A stretch of 64,000 bases of DNA from Myxococcales bacterium (lineage in GTDB: Bacteria; Myxococcota_A; UBA9160; UBA4427), in assembly GCA_014240165.1 (NCBI GenBank), contig JAAZXM010000004.1, positions 62,001 to 126,000 on the forward strand, written 5' to 3'. Shown here piece by piece: positions 17,499 through 25,753 of the stretch. The notes under the pieces are model-generated. The model searched no databases. It saw only the letters and a list, made by a program, of their open reading frames with translations, and was not told where the DNA came from. The position numbers were made by a program, and so were the translations under genes. The stretch's first letter is position 1, and each line of letters begins with the position of its first letter.

Positions 17499-20327
17499 TT
17501 ATCGAAGTCCAGGCCGAGCCTTCTTGCGTCGCCGCCGAGAGGCCGCTCGCTCGCCCAGGATGAATACGATTCCGCTTCCCAGGAGCATGATGCTACCAGG
17601 CTCAGGTGCTTGAACGGGGATCAAGCACCACGAATTGATGACCCCGTTATCGCCGGCTTGAAGATCTTCGGCGAGGAGCGTCCAGGTTCCTGAAAGTTCC
17701 TCACCCGCGAATGCTGAGAGTGGTTGGACCGGCGTCAGAACGCCAGAGATCGCGGCCGGAGGCGCAGCGGAGCATTGGTTCTCCGCAGCCGCGAGGCCCT
17801 CGTCCGAGAGAGTCACCAGGAAATCGTCCCGCGAGCATCCGAACCCACCGGCGGTCGGGGAGTGGCCGGGGCGGTCGATGAGCACCACCGAGGTGCCTGT
17901 GCCCTGGTTGGTCAGGGTGAATTTGGCATCGCCTACCCAGGTATGGGAGATGTTCAACGAGACATCGAGGCCAGACATAACTCCCGTCTGGTTGACGAGA
18001 AAATTGCTTGAAGCCGGATTGTTGTTTGAGAAGGCGAGATTGAGATTCGCGCTGGTGCAGAACTCCGAACCCTGAGTCGTGGTAAAGGTCCGAGTCGGGG
18101 CCTTGGTCTGTCCGCAGGCGTTATTGGCAAACAGTCTCCAATGGTAGGCTGTGGCTGGTTGGAGCGGGGTCTCGGCGACGAACGAGTTTCCGGCGCCGAT
18201 AGCTGTCAGGTCGATGCTCGCGAAGAGCGGATCATCATCGACTTCAAGTAGGAAGGTTTCAGCTTGATATGCCGGGTTCCAATTGAAGGGCGCCAATTGT
18301 GCAACGTTGTCTCCGCCATCGGCGGGGGTCAGCAACACGGGCTGCTGCGGGCTCTGTGAGAATGCACTCACCTGAGTCATGAGGCTCTGGCTTTCCGCAC
18401 CAGGGGCAGTCGCCAGGATTTCCAGGAAGTATTGGTTGAAGTTGACGGTTCCATCGGTGGTGACGGTGAGGGTGGTCTGTCCTGGGGGAGTGATCGGGTT
18501 CGTTGAGAAGTTTGCGGTGAATCCTGCAGGCAGGTTGGGGACGGATAGAGTCGTCGCCCCGTTGAAGCCTCCGACGCTCGCAATGTCAATCGTGATGGGC
18601 TGGAGGGAGCCTGGCGTACAGAAAGATTGGACGAGGTTTGTAGCGTTGAGGACGATTCCCGGTGTGCCGCAGCTTTCGAATTTGAATTTTCCGACTCGTG
18701 TGGCCCATGTTCCGTTGGCCAGCGCGTACTCGTTCGTATACCAGAAGGTACAGTCATCTACGGGGTCGACGTTCATCGAACTATAGTCACCCCAACGTTC
18801 GTTGCTGTGGACTCCGAGTCCCGAGATGAGGGTTGTTTCACCCTGGGTGAGGGTGCCGGGCGGGTCGGCTTGAAGCCGGCCGTTGTAGCGGATGCCCGCG
18901 TGAAGTGAGGCACTGCCTATGCTGTATCCAATGGCGAGATTGCCGTCCTGATCGGTTGCGGCACTGGACATCCATCGGCTGTGGGAGTCGGGAGCGTAGG
19001 TCCCTTCCTGGGCCAGGGTCCATGGCCCGCCGCCGCTTCGACGAAGTTCCCACCAGCGGAGTCCCGCATGGTCCGTATTGTCAACGTCGGTGACGTGACT
19101 GCCGACGAGGCTCTCGTAGGCGCCGGTGTTGCGGTATTGGACCCTCCACATCACCACTTCGCGCAACGGGTCCAGCCGGATTCCTCCACTGGGCTGGGGA
19201 ATGCACTGGAAGGAGAACAGGCCGCAAAGGTTCGAGTCGAAGTCCAGGATAGGGATCTGGATCGGTCCGGTCAGGGTGGAATTCGCAGCGTTCGCGAAAT
19301 CGACGTCGTACTCGAAAATTTCGAGGAAATCCGAGGTCGGACTATTGGTCGACGGACTATGCGATTCGTCGTCGTTGTGCCGGATGAAGAAGGCGGGTGT
19401 GCCTGGCGGAGGCGGATTCGCTCCGTCGAAATCAGCCGGGTGGATCATCTGGAAGCCGAATCCGTTGAGGCGACTGCCCGTGATTCGCTGCAGGCTGGCC
19501 GCCTGCCCAACGAGCATCTTCGATCGGTCGAGGGCGTAGAGTCCCGGGCCGGATCCCTCGTTGGTGCCGATATAATAGCCGTCGGACCAGACTGCGTATT
19601 TGGGATAGTCGGGAAATTGGGGAGCGCTGAACTCGTAAGCCCACCAGCCACCTGCCAGGGGATCGCCTGTTTTGCTGATGTATACGCAAAGCTTGTTGCC
19701 GGCATCTGAAAATTCCGAGAGCAGCCAGCGCCCGACGCCGTGGTCGTAGAGAACGATGGGGTCGCCTCGGCCGGTCAAGCAATTGGAGAGGGCGCCATTG
19801 CCTGCTCCGAGCGTGTCCATGTTCAGCGGGCCCGCGACAAGGGCGCCGGTGTCCTTGTTGTAGACAGAGAAGACCGAACCAGCCGCTGAATTCGAGGACT
19901 GGATGTAGTAATTCAGCCCGATATCTCCGACCGTGTCCGGAGGCGAGGCTCCCGTAAAGCCTCCGCCCGCGAAATTCAGCAAAGGCGCAGAGACGACCTT
20001 GTGTACCGGTGCGGCAGCTTGCACTTCAAGGAGGGAGTCCCCCTTGGTGGAGACAGGGACCTTGGCCCGGCTCTGCGCATCGACCAATTTCTCGTTGAGG
20101 TAGTAGCGCTTGGGGATCATCTTGATGCTGTCGCCCGGCGCCCAGGCCTGTCGTGTGACGAGATTTCTTAGATCCGTGTCGATGGAGGCGGGCGTGACCG
20201 GCGGCAAAGTCTCGGCCCCGCGGACGACTCGAACCTTGGAAATTCCCGGCACCTGAGCGGACGCCGTGCCGGGCAGGAAGGAGAGGGTGAGGGCAAAAAG
20301 AACCAAAAGCCATGGGAGCAACGCCAT
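17499..20327 (-). CDS. Secreted surface protein with P/Homo-B-like domain and PEP-CTERM anchor
   Basis: About 942 residues from an ATG at 20327 that starts a clean signal peptide (MALLPWLLVLFALTLSFLPG, A-S-A cleavage). A GTG at 20504 would add 59 residues. Domain reading: an N-terminal beta-propeller-like region to about residue 560; an Ig/Fn3-like segment (TPADGGDNVAQLAPFNWNP, YHWRLFANNACGQ); a P-domain of the proprotein-convertase type (GLDVSLNISHTWVGDAKFTL, SGTWTLLAEDLQAGDNGVINSW); and a C-terminal PEP-CTERM tail (APEPGSIMLLGSG, short helix, then RRRRKK). The tail marks it for exosortase processing, and a candidate exosortase is encoded at 59226-60893. It is followed after 12 nt by a TonB-dependent receptor. 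It lacks any visible peptidase catalytic triad. Confidence 0.85.
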   Translation of the reverse strand: MALLPWLLVLFALTLSFLPGTASAQVPGISKVRVVRGAETLPPVTPASIDTDLRNLVTRQAWAPGDSIKMIPKRYYLNEKLVDAQSRAKVPVSTKGDSLLEVQAAAPVHKVVSAPLLNFAGGGFTGASPPDTVGDIGLNYYIQSSNSAAGSVFSVYNKDTGALVAGPLNMDTLGAGNGALSNCLTGRGDPIVLYDHGVGRWLLSEFSDAGNKLCVYISKTGDPLAGGWWAYEFSAPQFPDYPKYAVWSDGYYIGTNEGSGPGLYALDRSKMLVGQAASLQRITGSRLNGFGFQMIHPADFDGANPPPPGTPAFFIRHNDDESHSPSTNSPTSDFLEIFEYDVDFANAANSTLTGPIQIPILDFDSNLCGLFSFQCIPQPSGGIRLDPLREVVMWRVQYRNTGAYESLVGSHVTDVDNTDHAGLRWWELRRSGGGPWTLAQEGTYAPDSHSRWMSSAATDQDGNLAIGYSIGSASLHAGIRYNGRLQADPPGTLTQGETTLISGLGVHSNERWGDYSSMNVDPVDDCTFWYTNEYALANGTWATRVGKFKFESCGTPGIVLNATNLVQSFCTPGSLQPITIDIASVGGFNGATTLSVPNLPAGFTANFSTNPITPPGQTTLTVTTDGTVNFNQYFLEILATAPGAESQSLMTQVSAFSQSPQQPVLLTPADGGDNVAQLAPFNWNPAYQAETFLLEVDDDPLFASIDLTAIGAGNSFVAETPLQPATAYHWRLFANNACGQTKAPTRTFTTTQGSEFCTSANLNLAFSNNNPASSNFLVNQTGVMSGLDVSLNISHTWVGDAKFTLTNQGTGTSVVLIDRPGHSPTAGGFGCSRDDFLVTLSDEGLAAAENQCSAAPPAAISGVLTPVQPLSAFAGEELSGTWTLLAEDLQAGDNGVINSWCLIPVQAPEPGSIMLLGSGIVFILGERAASRRRRKKARPGLR

Positions 20328-20513
20328 GCCCAAGCGCAGGGGCCGGTTTCCGACTGCGCCCGCGGGTCGGCCGAGAGCCGTTCGGCCGATGCCGACACGA
20401 ACCCCCGTATGCGCCGCCCCGGAGATATACGCTGATGCCCTGGCATGCCTGCCTCGCACGAGGCGGCAGTATTGGGCTGGCCGGTTCAAGTCAAAAACCC
20501 CCACTTCACGCTA

Positions 20514-20541
20514 AGGTTATTTACCTACACCAAAACGTAAA
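20514..20541 (-). promoter_or_regulatory. Possible sigma70-type promoter for the PEP-CTERM gene
   Basis: On the minus strand TTTACG (20541-20536) and TAACCT (20519-20514) are separated by 16 nt inside the only AT-rich patch of the region. The match to TTGACA/TATAAT is modest. Transcription would start near 20507, leaving a leader of about 180 nt before the ATG at 20327, or almost none if the GTG at 20504 were used. Confidence 0.3.
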
Positions 20542-20930
20542 TAATTGATTGATATCGCGCGCTTCTAGACGCCTTCGCATATTAACATGCCATCTTCGCA
20601 TTAATGAATTCTGAAGTTCCGACACGGCCGCGCTTTCTCGGCCCGATCGGCGCTTCCCGGATCCGCTTCCAAGCGGCGGACTGGGCGCTTGGAAATTCGC
20701 AGGATGCCCCTGCCTCCACCGAATTCTGAAGGATTTCTACCGGTACACAAATCGCCCTAGAGACCCGAGGTTTATCCGGAAACGAGCCTTTTAGCCCGAG
20801 AGCCAAGCGTATGACGGCGAGGCCTTCCGCGCGATCTGCGTCCTTCCCCAGCATCCGTTGCCAGGGCTATGCGGCCGCGGAAACAGTGTACTCGCTTGGT
20901 TTCGGCGACGGCGAATCGAGAGATCGGGGC

Positions 20931-21038
20931 CTTCATAAACTCTAAATATGAAGATTACCATCATGCAACCTGGAGCCGGTTCGAGACTTTGACCGGGCCG
21001 GGCATTCGGCCATTAATCCCTCGCGGGGTTGGCGAGGG
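20931..21038 (+). other. Cluster of three perfect hairpins upstream of a secreted-protein gene
   Basis: Hairpin 1: CTTCATA / TATGAAG (20931-20937 with 20947-20953, 9-nt loop). Hairpin 2: GGCCG / CGGCC (20996-21000 with 21007-21011, 6-nt loop). Hairpin 3: CCCTCGC / GCGAGGG (21018-21024 with 21032-21038, 7-nt loop). None is followed by a U-tract, so they do not look like terminators. They could form a structured leader or small RNA, or be chance in GC-rich DNA. No known riboswitch consensus was recognised. Confidence 0.3.
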
Positions 21039-21248
21039 GCTCTTGAGGAGGCAACTAGTTCACCTGGGCGAGAAAAACGGAGTCCGCCCCCCCAGGGCCC
21101 GTGGGTGTGTGACTCCATCGCATCGGCATTTGACCGGAAGGTCTTCGGAAAAAACACGGATCCTGGATTCCGTATCTTCATGAGGAGGCTGGTCGCTTTT
21201 TGGTGGAGGACAGCCTACTGCGAGCAAGTGGAGGCAAGGCGAAAATCA

Positions 21249-22043
21249 ATGGCTTGGGCACGTGCGGTGGTCGCCGTTTTACTTCTTTTCTCATTTGAAG
21301 TCGCCGCTCGTGCGAGCGAGCCGGCTGTTCCGCCCGAAGTCTGGGTCGAGTCACCCCGCTGGGTGGTCGACTTGCCGAAGGATTCGACTCTGACCATTTC
21401 CAACCCCCTGGGCGATGTCAGGGGCCGTAGCAGCGGAGATGAAAAGCTGATGGTCGTGGGGGTCATCCAGCGCTTGGCCCCGGATCAGGACGATGGCGAA
21501 GTCTTGATTTCCAGCGATGAAGGTGAAGTCAATGTCCGCACGGTCTACCCCAGTGCTTCTGAGCTTGCCCAGAACGGACGCCCGAATGGGCGAATCGACC
21601 TGAGCGTTCTGGTTCCTGCTGGTCGCGCAATGGTCGTGGAAACCCGGCACGGCTTGATCGAGATCAAGGGCATCAAGCGTGATCTCAACCTTCGAACGGG
21701 TTCGGGTCGCCTGAGGGTAACGACGGGCCGGGCACTCACGGCTCAAACAGAGAGCGGCGAATTGCGGGCGGTGCTCAAGAATCCCAGCGCCGCCCATCTT
21801 GCTCGCCTGAGTACAAAAACGGGAGAGTTGCGAGTCGATCTGCCGGATCAGGCCGAACTTGCAATTCGGGCGCGGACCGGAGGCGAACTTCGCCGCACAG
21901 GGACTTCCTTGGCTAAGGTACCCATCGTCCGAGAGGGGGAAGTTACCACCTTGGAAGCGGGCAAATCCCCGTGGATACTGGACGCGCGAAGCGAAGCCGG
22001 ATTGGTTGAAATACGGACGCTGCCCGAGCACGAGTTGCGTTGA
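21249..22043 (+). CDS. Secreted DUF4097-like beta-repeat protein
   Basis: 264 residues from an ATG at 21249. Its signal peptide (MAWARAVVAVLLLFSFEVAARA) supports this start; ATGs at 21180 and 21105 are in frame but would place the hydrophobic segment internally. The mature protein is a series of short beta-strand repeats: LTISNPLGDVRGRS, MVVETRHGLIEIKGIKRD, LNLRTGSGRLRVTTGRAL, AQTESGELRAVLKN, LSTKTGELRVDLPD. This is the pattern of DUF4097 (putative adhesin, beta-solenoid-like) proteins. No catalytic motif. A DUF5916-type protein follows in the same direction 123 nt later. Likely periplasmic or surface-located. Confidence 0.7.
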   Translation: MAWARAVVAVLLLFSFEVAARASEPAVPPEVWVESPRWVVDLPKDSTLTISNPLGDVRGRSSGDEKLMVVGVIQRLAPDQDDGEVLISSDEGEVNVRTVYPSASELAQNGRPNGRIDLSVLVPAGRAMVVETRHGLIEIKGIKRDLNLRTGSGRLRVTTGRALTAQTESGELRAVLKNPSAAHLARLSTKTGELRVDLPDQAELAIRARTGGELRRTGTSLAKVPIVREGEVTTLEAGKSPWILDARSEAGLVEIRTLPEHELR

Positions 22044-22166
22044 CGCGACCGAAAAGGACGCACTAGTGTTCCTCGTCGCGCCGGTTTGATTCGGAGTCGG
22101 TTCGACGAAGGGACTGCCTTCACCGTGTCAACTCTGGACAAACCGAAATTGCAAGAATAAGAGAGT

Positions 22167-24356
22167 GTGAGAGTGAACTGTTTGAATTTTGGAGGGTACC
22201 GAGGTCTCGCTCTTGGATTGATGCTCTTGATCCTTTTGCCGGCCTCCCTCCGCTCGGAAGAGATTCGTCCCAGCGTCCGTATCGGGTGGAGCGAGGACGC
22301 TCCGCAGATCGACGGCAAATTGAGCGACCCCGCATGGCAGGATGCTGCGCTCATCGACACCTTCCTGCAGGTGACGCCGGTGCCTGGAGGAAAGCCGTCC
22401 CAGCGTACCGATGTACGCATCCTGACGGACGGAGAGTTCATCTATTTCGGTATTCGCTGTCACGACACGAATCCCGAAGAGATCGTGGCGAATGTCATGC
22501 TGCGCGATGCGCGTCTCTGGTACAACGACCGGATCGTGATCGGACTCGATACCTTCAATGATCGCAGAAACGGTTATGCGTTCGAAGTCAACCCGAGAGG
22601 CTCCCGACATGATGTGCTGATCGAGGGCGACGCGTGGAACAGCAATTGGACGACCCTATGGTTTGCCGAGGCATCGATCGATTCAGGTGGTTGGAGCGTC
22701 GAGATTGCCATTCCGTACCACTCCATGAATTTCGATCCCGAGTCTGACACATGGGGTTTTAATTTCTCGCGGGGTATTCGAAGAAACGACGAGCAAATTC
22801 GCTGGAGTGATACACACCCGCAGCGATTCGTCAGTGATTTTGCCGTGGCGGGTAGTCTCGAGGGGATGCTCGGAATCACTCAGGGCCTGGGCATCTCGAT
22901 CATTCCGTCGGCGACCGCGGCTCGAATCGATGAGCGAAATGCGACCGTACCCGATAACAATATCGAGCCGAGTCTGGATGTTTTCTACAACTTCTACCCT
23001 TCGGTTGTGGCATCTGCGACCGTCAACAGCAGGTTCGGAGAGACCGAGGTGGACGATAGGCAAGTCAACCTCAATCGCTTCGATCTGTTCTTTCCGGAGA
23101 AGCGTGCTTTCTTTCTCCAGGATGCGTTGATCTTCAGTTTTGCGGACTTCCAGGCGGAGCGTAGCTACAAGAACGGGCTGCCCTTCGACTCTCGTAAAAT
23201 CGGCCTGGTGGAAGATCCGAATGGCGATGTGGTTGGCGTTGATATCCTGGCCGGCGGGAAAGTGACCGGTCGCCTGGATCGCTTCAATTTCGGTTTCATG
23301 GACGTCGTGCTCGACGATCACGACGGCGTGGGGAAGCAGAACGTCGCCGTCGGCCGTGTGGCGATGAATGTGCTCGAGGAGTCGACCCTGGGTGCAATCG
23401 TGACCCATGGCAATCCATCCGGCGGCCCGGACAACTCGTTGGTGGGTATGGATTTCAATTACGCCAACAGCGATTTCAACGGTGGCGAGACATTGATGGG
23501 CCAGGCGTGGTTCGCCAAAAGTTTTACCGAGGGGGTAGGCGGCGGTGAATGGAGTTATGGGGGCCTTCTCGAATACCCCAATGACAGGACTCGCTGGAAG
23601 GTCGGCGTCGTGGGGATCGAGGAGAATTACAACCCAGCGCTCGGATTCGTCAACCGTACGGGCATTCGGCGTTATAACGCTGCCTATCGAAATCGAATTC
23701 GGAGAGACGCCTACATCCGGACGATCGATTCGAGAGTGCTTGGGTACGTGGTTACGGACCTGTCCAACGAAGTGAAGTCGGGACAGTTCAACTTTTCGCC
23801 GCTGACAGTGAGGAGCGAGGTGGGCGATGCGATTTCTATCGCGTATCGCCACGACTACGAGCGTATTGATGAGCCCTTCACGGTATACCCGGGAATCGAT
23901 GTTCCCCCCGGAAGTTACCCGGTAAATCGCGGTTATATACGCATCGATACGAGTCGTAACCGAGTGCTACAGGGTGCGATTCAAGTCACCACCGGCGGCT
24001 TCTACGGGGGAACCCTGACCAGTTTTTCTCCGGAGATCTCGTGGCGTCCGAGCTTTCATTGGCTTTTCGAAGTTGATTACATCCTCAACGATGTGAGCCT
24101 TCCCCAGGGCGATTTCAAGACGCATCTGCTGCGGGCGCGGGTGAATGTTCAATTCACCCCGAACCTGGCCTGGATCACGGTTGCGCAATGGGACAACGTG
24201 ACGGATAGCGCCGGGATCAATACCCGCGTTCACTGGATCATCGAGGATGGCCGTGAAATCTTCGTTGTCTTCAACCAGGGACTCGATACCGAGGACGGGG
24301 TGACGGCGACGAGAAGCGAACCCCTGGTCAAGCTTGAGTGGGCATTTCGCTTCTAG
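22167..24356 (+). CDS. DUF5916-type outer-membrane protein with N-terminal CBM9-like domain
   Basis: 729 residues from a GTG at 22167 (further in-frame GTG at 22173 and TTG at 22182). A signal peptide ends near LLILLPASLRSEE. Residues about 35-230 form a CBM9-like sugar-binding sandwich: APQIDGKLSDPAWQDA, FIYFGIRCHDTNPE, RNGYAFEVNPRGSRHD and WSVEIAIPYHSM. The remainder is a long series of amphipathic strands ending with aromatic LEWAFRF, typical of the DUF5916 beta-barrel. Members usually sit in the outer membrane of Gram-negative bacteria; a transport or binding role is presumed but not shown. RLDRFNFGFMDVVL and neighbouring blocks are the usual DUF5916 barrel strands. Confidence 0.8.
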   Translation: MRVNCLNFGGYRGLALGLMLLILLPASLRSEEIRPSVRIGWSEDAPQIDGKLSDPAWQDAALIDTFLQVTPVPGGKPSQRTDVRILTDGEFIYFGIRCHDTNPEEIVANVMLRDARLWYNDRIVIGLDTFNDRRNGYAFEVNPRGSRHDVLIEGDAWNSNWTTLWFAEASIDSGGWSVEIAIPYHSMNFDPESDTWGFNFSRGIRRNDEQIRWSDTHPQRFVSDFAVAGSLEGMLGITQGLGISIIPSATAARIDERNATVPDNNIEPSLDVFYNFYPSVVASATVNSRFGETEVDDRQVNLNRFDLFFPEKRAFFLQDALIFSFADFQAERSYKNGLPFDSRKIGLVEDPNGDVVGVDILAGGKVTGRLDRFNFGFMDVVLDDHDGVGKQNVAVGRVAMNVLEESTLGAIVTHGNPSGGPDNSLVGMDFNYANSDFNGGETLMGQAWFAKSFTEGVGGGEWSYGGLLEYPNDRTRWKVGVVGIEENYNPALGFVNRTGIRRYNAAYRNRIRRDAYIRTIDSRVLGYVVTDLSNEVKSGQFNFSPLTVRSEVGDAISIAYRHDYERIDEPFTVYPGIDVPPGSYPVNRGYIRIDTSRNRVLQGAIQVTTGGFYGGTLTSFSPEISWRPSFHWLFEVDYILNDVSLPQGDFKTHLLRARVNVQFTPNLAWITVAQWDNVTDSAGINTRVHWIIEDGREIFVVFNQGLDTEDGVTATRSEPLVKLEWAFRF

Positions 24357-24396
24357 ATCCCCGGCTTTTTCCCTGGTCGTGCCGAGGAAAGAGGCC

Positions 24397-25617
24397 TCAA
24401 GCAGAGAGGCGTCGCCGTAGGGCTGCGATCTCCCTCAGGAGCGTCTTTCCGAGGAAGCGGAAAATGCTCACGGGCTTTCGCTTGAATTTGCGGAGCAAGA
24501 GCCGGCGCATATGGGGCATTCCATCGTACTCGGCTTCGCGCTGGCCGTGGCCCATATGCAGACTGAGGGCTGGTACGTCGATGACATCCAGGGGCAACTC
24601 GATCTCGAAATTTTCGGTTCGCGGGAGCAGGCAGGTTTCGTCATTGCAGGCCTGGTAGCGGACTTTGATCTCGAGCGAGGTGGCAGCCATGTCGAGGGGG
24701 CGCGTTTCGCTCGCCATTTCTCCCGTTGGGTAGAAGGGGATGACGAAATCGACGGTTCCGCTCCAAACCTGCAACTCGATATCCATTTCCTTCAGGTGCA
24801 GAGGGCGCGAAGGCGGCTCAACTGTATCCAGCACGACCAGTCCGGGCTGGGGCGCGATTTCGATACTCGTAGCGATCATGCCCTCGGGCACGGGATCGCC
24901 ATAGATATGAAGACCCTCGGCGAGTTCGAAGCGTACGATCAACTGGCGAAGGATGCCCTGACGCAGGCTTCCCTTGCCTCCTCTTATGGTCGCGCTCAGG
25001 CCGATCTCTTCGTCGCCTGTGCTCGCCTGGGGTGGCTCGTCCTGAAAATCGATCCGTCCCAGGGCTGCGTCGATCAGAAACTCCGGGCTGTCGCGTTTCT
25101 TATAGGAGTCGTGAAAAAATTTGGCAACCACCATGCCGTCTTCATCCGTGACATAGGTGCCCGGAAAGGGAATTCCCATCATGAGCGGATCGCCTTCGAT
25201 CTGATCATTGAGAATTCCGAATTCACGAATCACATCGGAGTCGATATCGGAAAGCAGTGAATAGGGAATGCCCTGCCTATTCGAAAATTCCGAGAGCACT
25301 TCCTGGTCGTCGTAGGAAATGGCATAGAGGCGAATGCCAGCCGCTTGGAATTTCGAGTACGCGTCGCGCAACTCACCGAGTTGCGTCCAGCAAGGGGGTC
25401 ACCAGACGGCGGATCGGAAGAAAACCACCGCCGACTTCTGACTCGCACGATCCTCGTGGAAGCGAATCGCTTTGCCGTTCTGGTCCGGGAGCGTGAAATC
25501 GGGCAAGCGGTCCCCCACTTCGGGGCCCGTCGAGTGGCCGGAAGGGAGGCCTTTGCGGGCAGGATGCTCCAGTGGCGCGGGTGCATCAAAGCCATGTTCG
25601 TCGCGCTCGACAGCCAT
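24397..25617 (-). CDS. Probable selenoprotein: redoxin (UxxC) fused to an nDsbD-like domain, read through UGA at 25399-25401
   Basis: A 406-residue product if the in-frame UGA (residue 73) is read as selenocysteine. The N-terminal part (VGDRLPDFTLPDQNGKAIRF, VVFFRSAVW) is a peroxiredoxin/AhpC-TSA-like thioredoxin fold. The UGA falls immediately after the Trp and before P-P-C, where a W-C-P-P-C redox motif would have its first Cys. Beyond the UGA the same domain continues without a shift (LGELRDAYSKFQAAGIRLYAISYD, FPGTYVTDEDGMVVAKF). Residues about 215-345 then resemble the DsbD N-terminal domain, with YQACNDETCLLP (C324, C329) as its cysteine pair. The ATG at 25617 has AAGGGAG upstream and a good promoter. 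No signal peptide is evident, which is odd for an nDsbD-like module. A TGC-to-TGA mutation or base-call error is the alternative, but the downstream hairpin argues for selenocysteine. Confidence 0.8.
25367..25385 (-). promoter_or_regulatory. SECIS-like hairpin directly downstream of the in-frame UGA
   Basis: On the coding strand, CGCAACTC and GAGTTGCG form a perfect 8-bp stem closed by the loop GGU. The stem begins 13 nt and the loop 21 nt after the UGA. Bacterial SECIS elements are stem-loops inside the coding region with a small apical loop carrying G (GGU in E. coli fdhF) about 16-37 nt after the UGA. Both geometry and loop sequence therefore fit. Confidence 0.7.
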
Positions 25618-25641
25618 TTGTTCGAGTCTCCCTTGGAGCGA

Positions 25642-25670
25642 AAGCTAAATGTTGGCACTCTATATGTCAA
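25642..25670 (-). promoter_or_regulatory. Sigma70-type promoter of the selenoprotein gene
   Basis: On the minus strand a perfect TTGACA (25670-25665) is separated by 17 nt from TAGCTT (25647-25642). Transcription would begin near 25635, about 18 nt before the ATG at 25617, with the ribosome site AAGGGAG between. It lies in the 136-bp divergent region shared with the SRPBCC gene. Confidence 0.6.
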
Positions 25671-25691
25671 TAGATGAAGCAACAGAGTGCC
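25654..25691. repeat. 8-bp perfect inverted repeat overlapping the promoter
   Basis: GGCACTCT (25654-25661) and AGAGTGCC (25684-25691) are exact inverted copies 22 nt apart. They flank and overlap the -35 region of the selenoprotein promoter, so they could be a regulator operator for the divergent gene pair. The half-site resembles a CIRCE half, but the spacer is 22 nt rather than 9. Confidence 0.4.
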
Positions 25692-25753
25692 GGGGATCTC
25701 GGTTAGGCTAGGTGTGATTTTTTCTGACCGAGGAACTCTTCAGGAGAAGACAA

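Larger units (their letters stand above)
20328..21248. other. Long intergenic region with AT-rich segment and several hairpins
   Basis: About 920 bases lie between two divergent secreted-protein genes; up to 177 of them could be an N-terminal extension of the PEP-CTERM gene. Positions 20510-20590 are conspicuously AT-rich compared with the surroundings and probably hold the minus-strand promoter. Between 20931 and 21038 there are three perfect short hairpins. Short open frames here (for instance 20582-20854 minus and 20869-21183 plus) show no family features, and I do not call them genes. Confidence 0.5.

Noticed and set aside
20470-21000. tRNA-like GGTTCAAGTC and GGTTCGAGAC stretches.
   Set aside because: No matching acceptor, D or anticodon arms could be drawn around them.
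20582-21183. Short frames (90 and 104 residues) in the long intergenic region.
   Set aside because: No ribosome site of note and no recognisable composition or motif; they overlap likely regulatory DNA.
25399-25401. Reading the UGA as a true stop, with two separate genes or a pseudogene.
   Set aside because: The redoxin domain is continuous on both sides in the same frame, the UGA sits exactly at a catalytic Cys, and a SECIS-like hairpin follows. A base-call error remains possible but is the weaker explanation.
25654-25691. Possible CIRCE element (HrcA site) because of the GGCACTC half-site.
   Set aside because: The spacer between half-sites is 22 nt rather than 9, and the neighbours are not chaperone genes.
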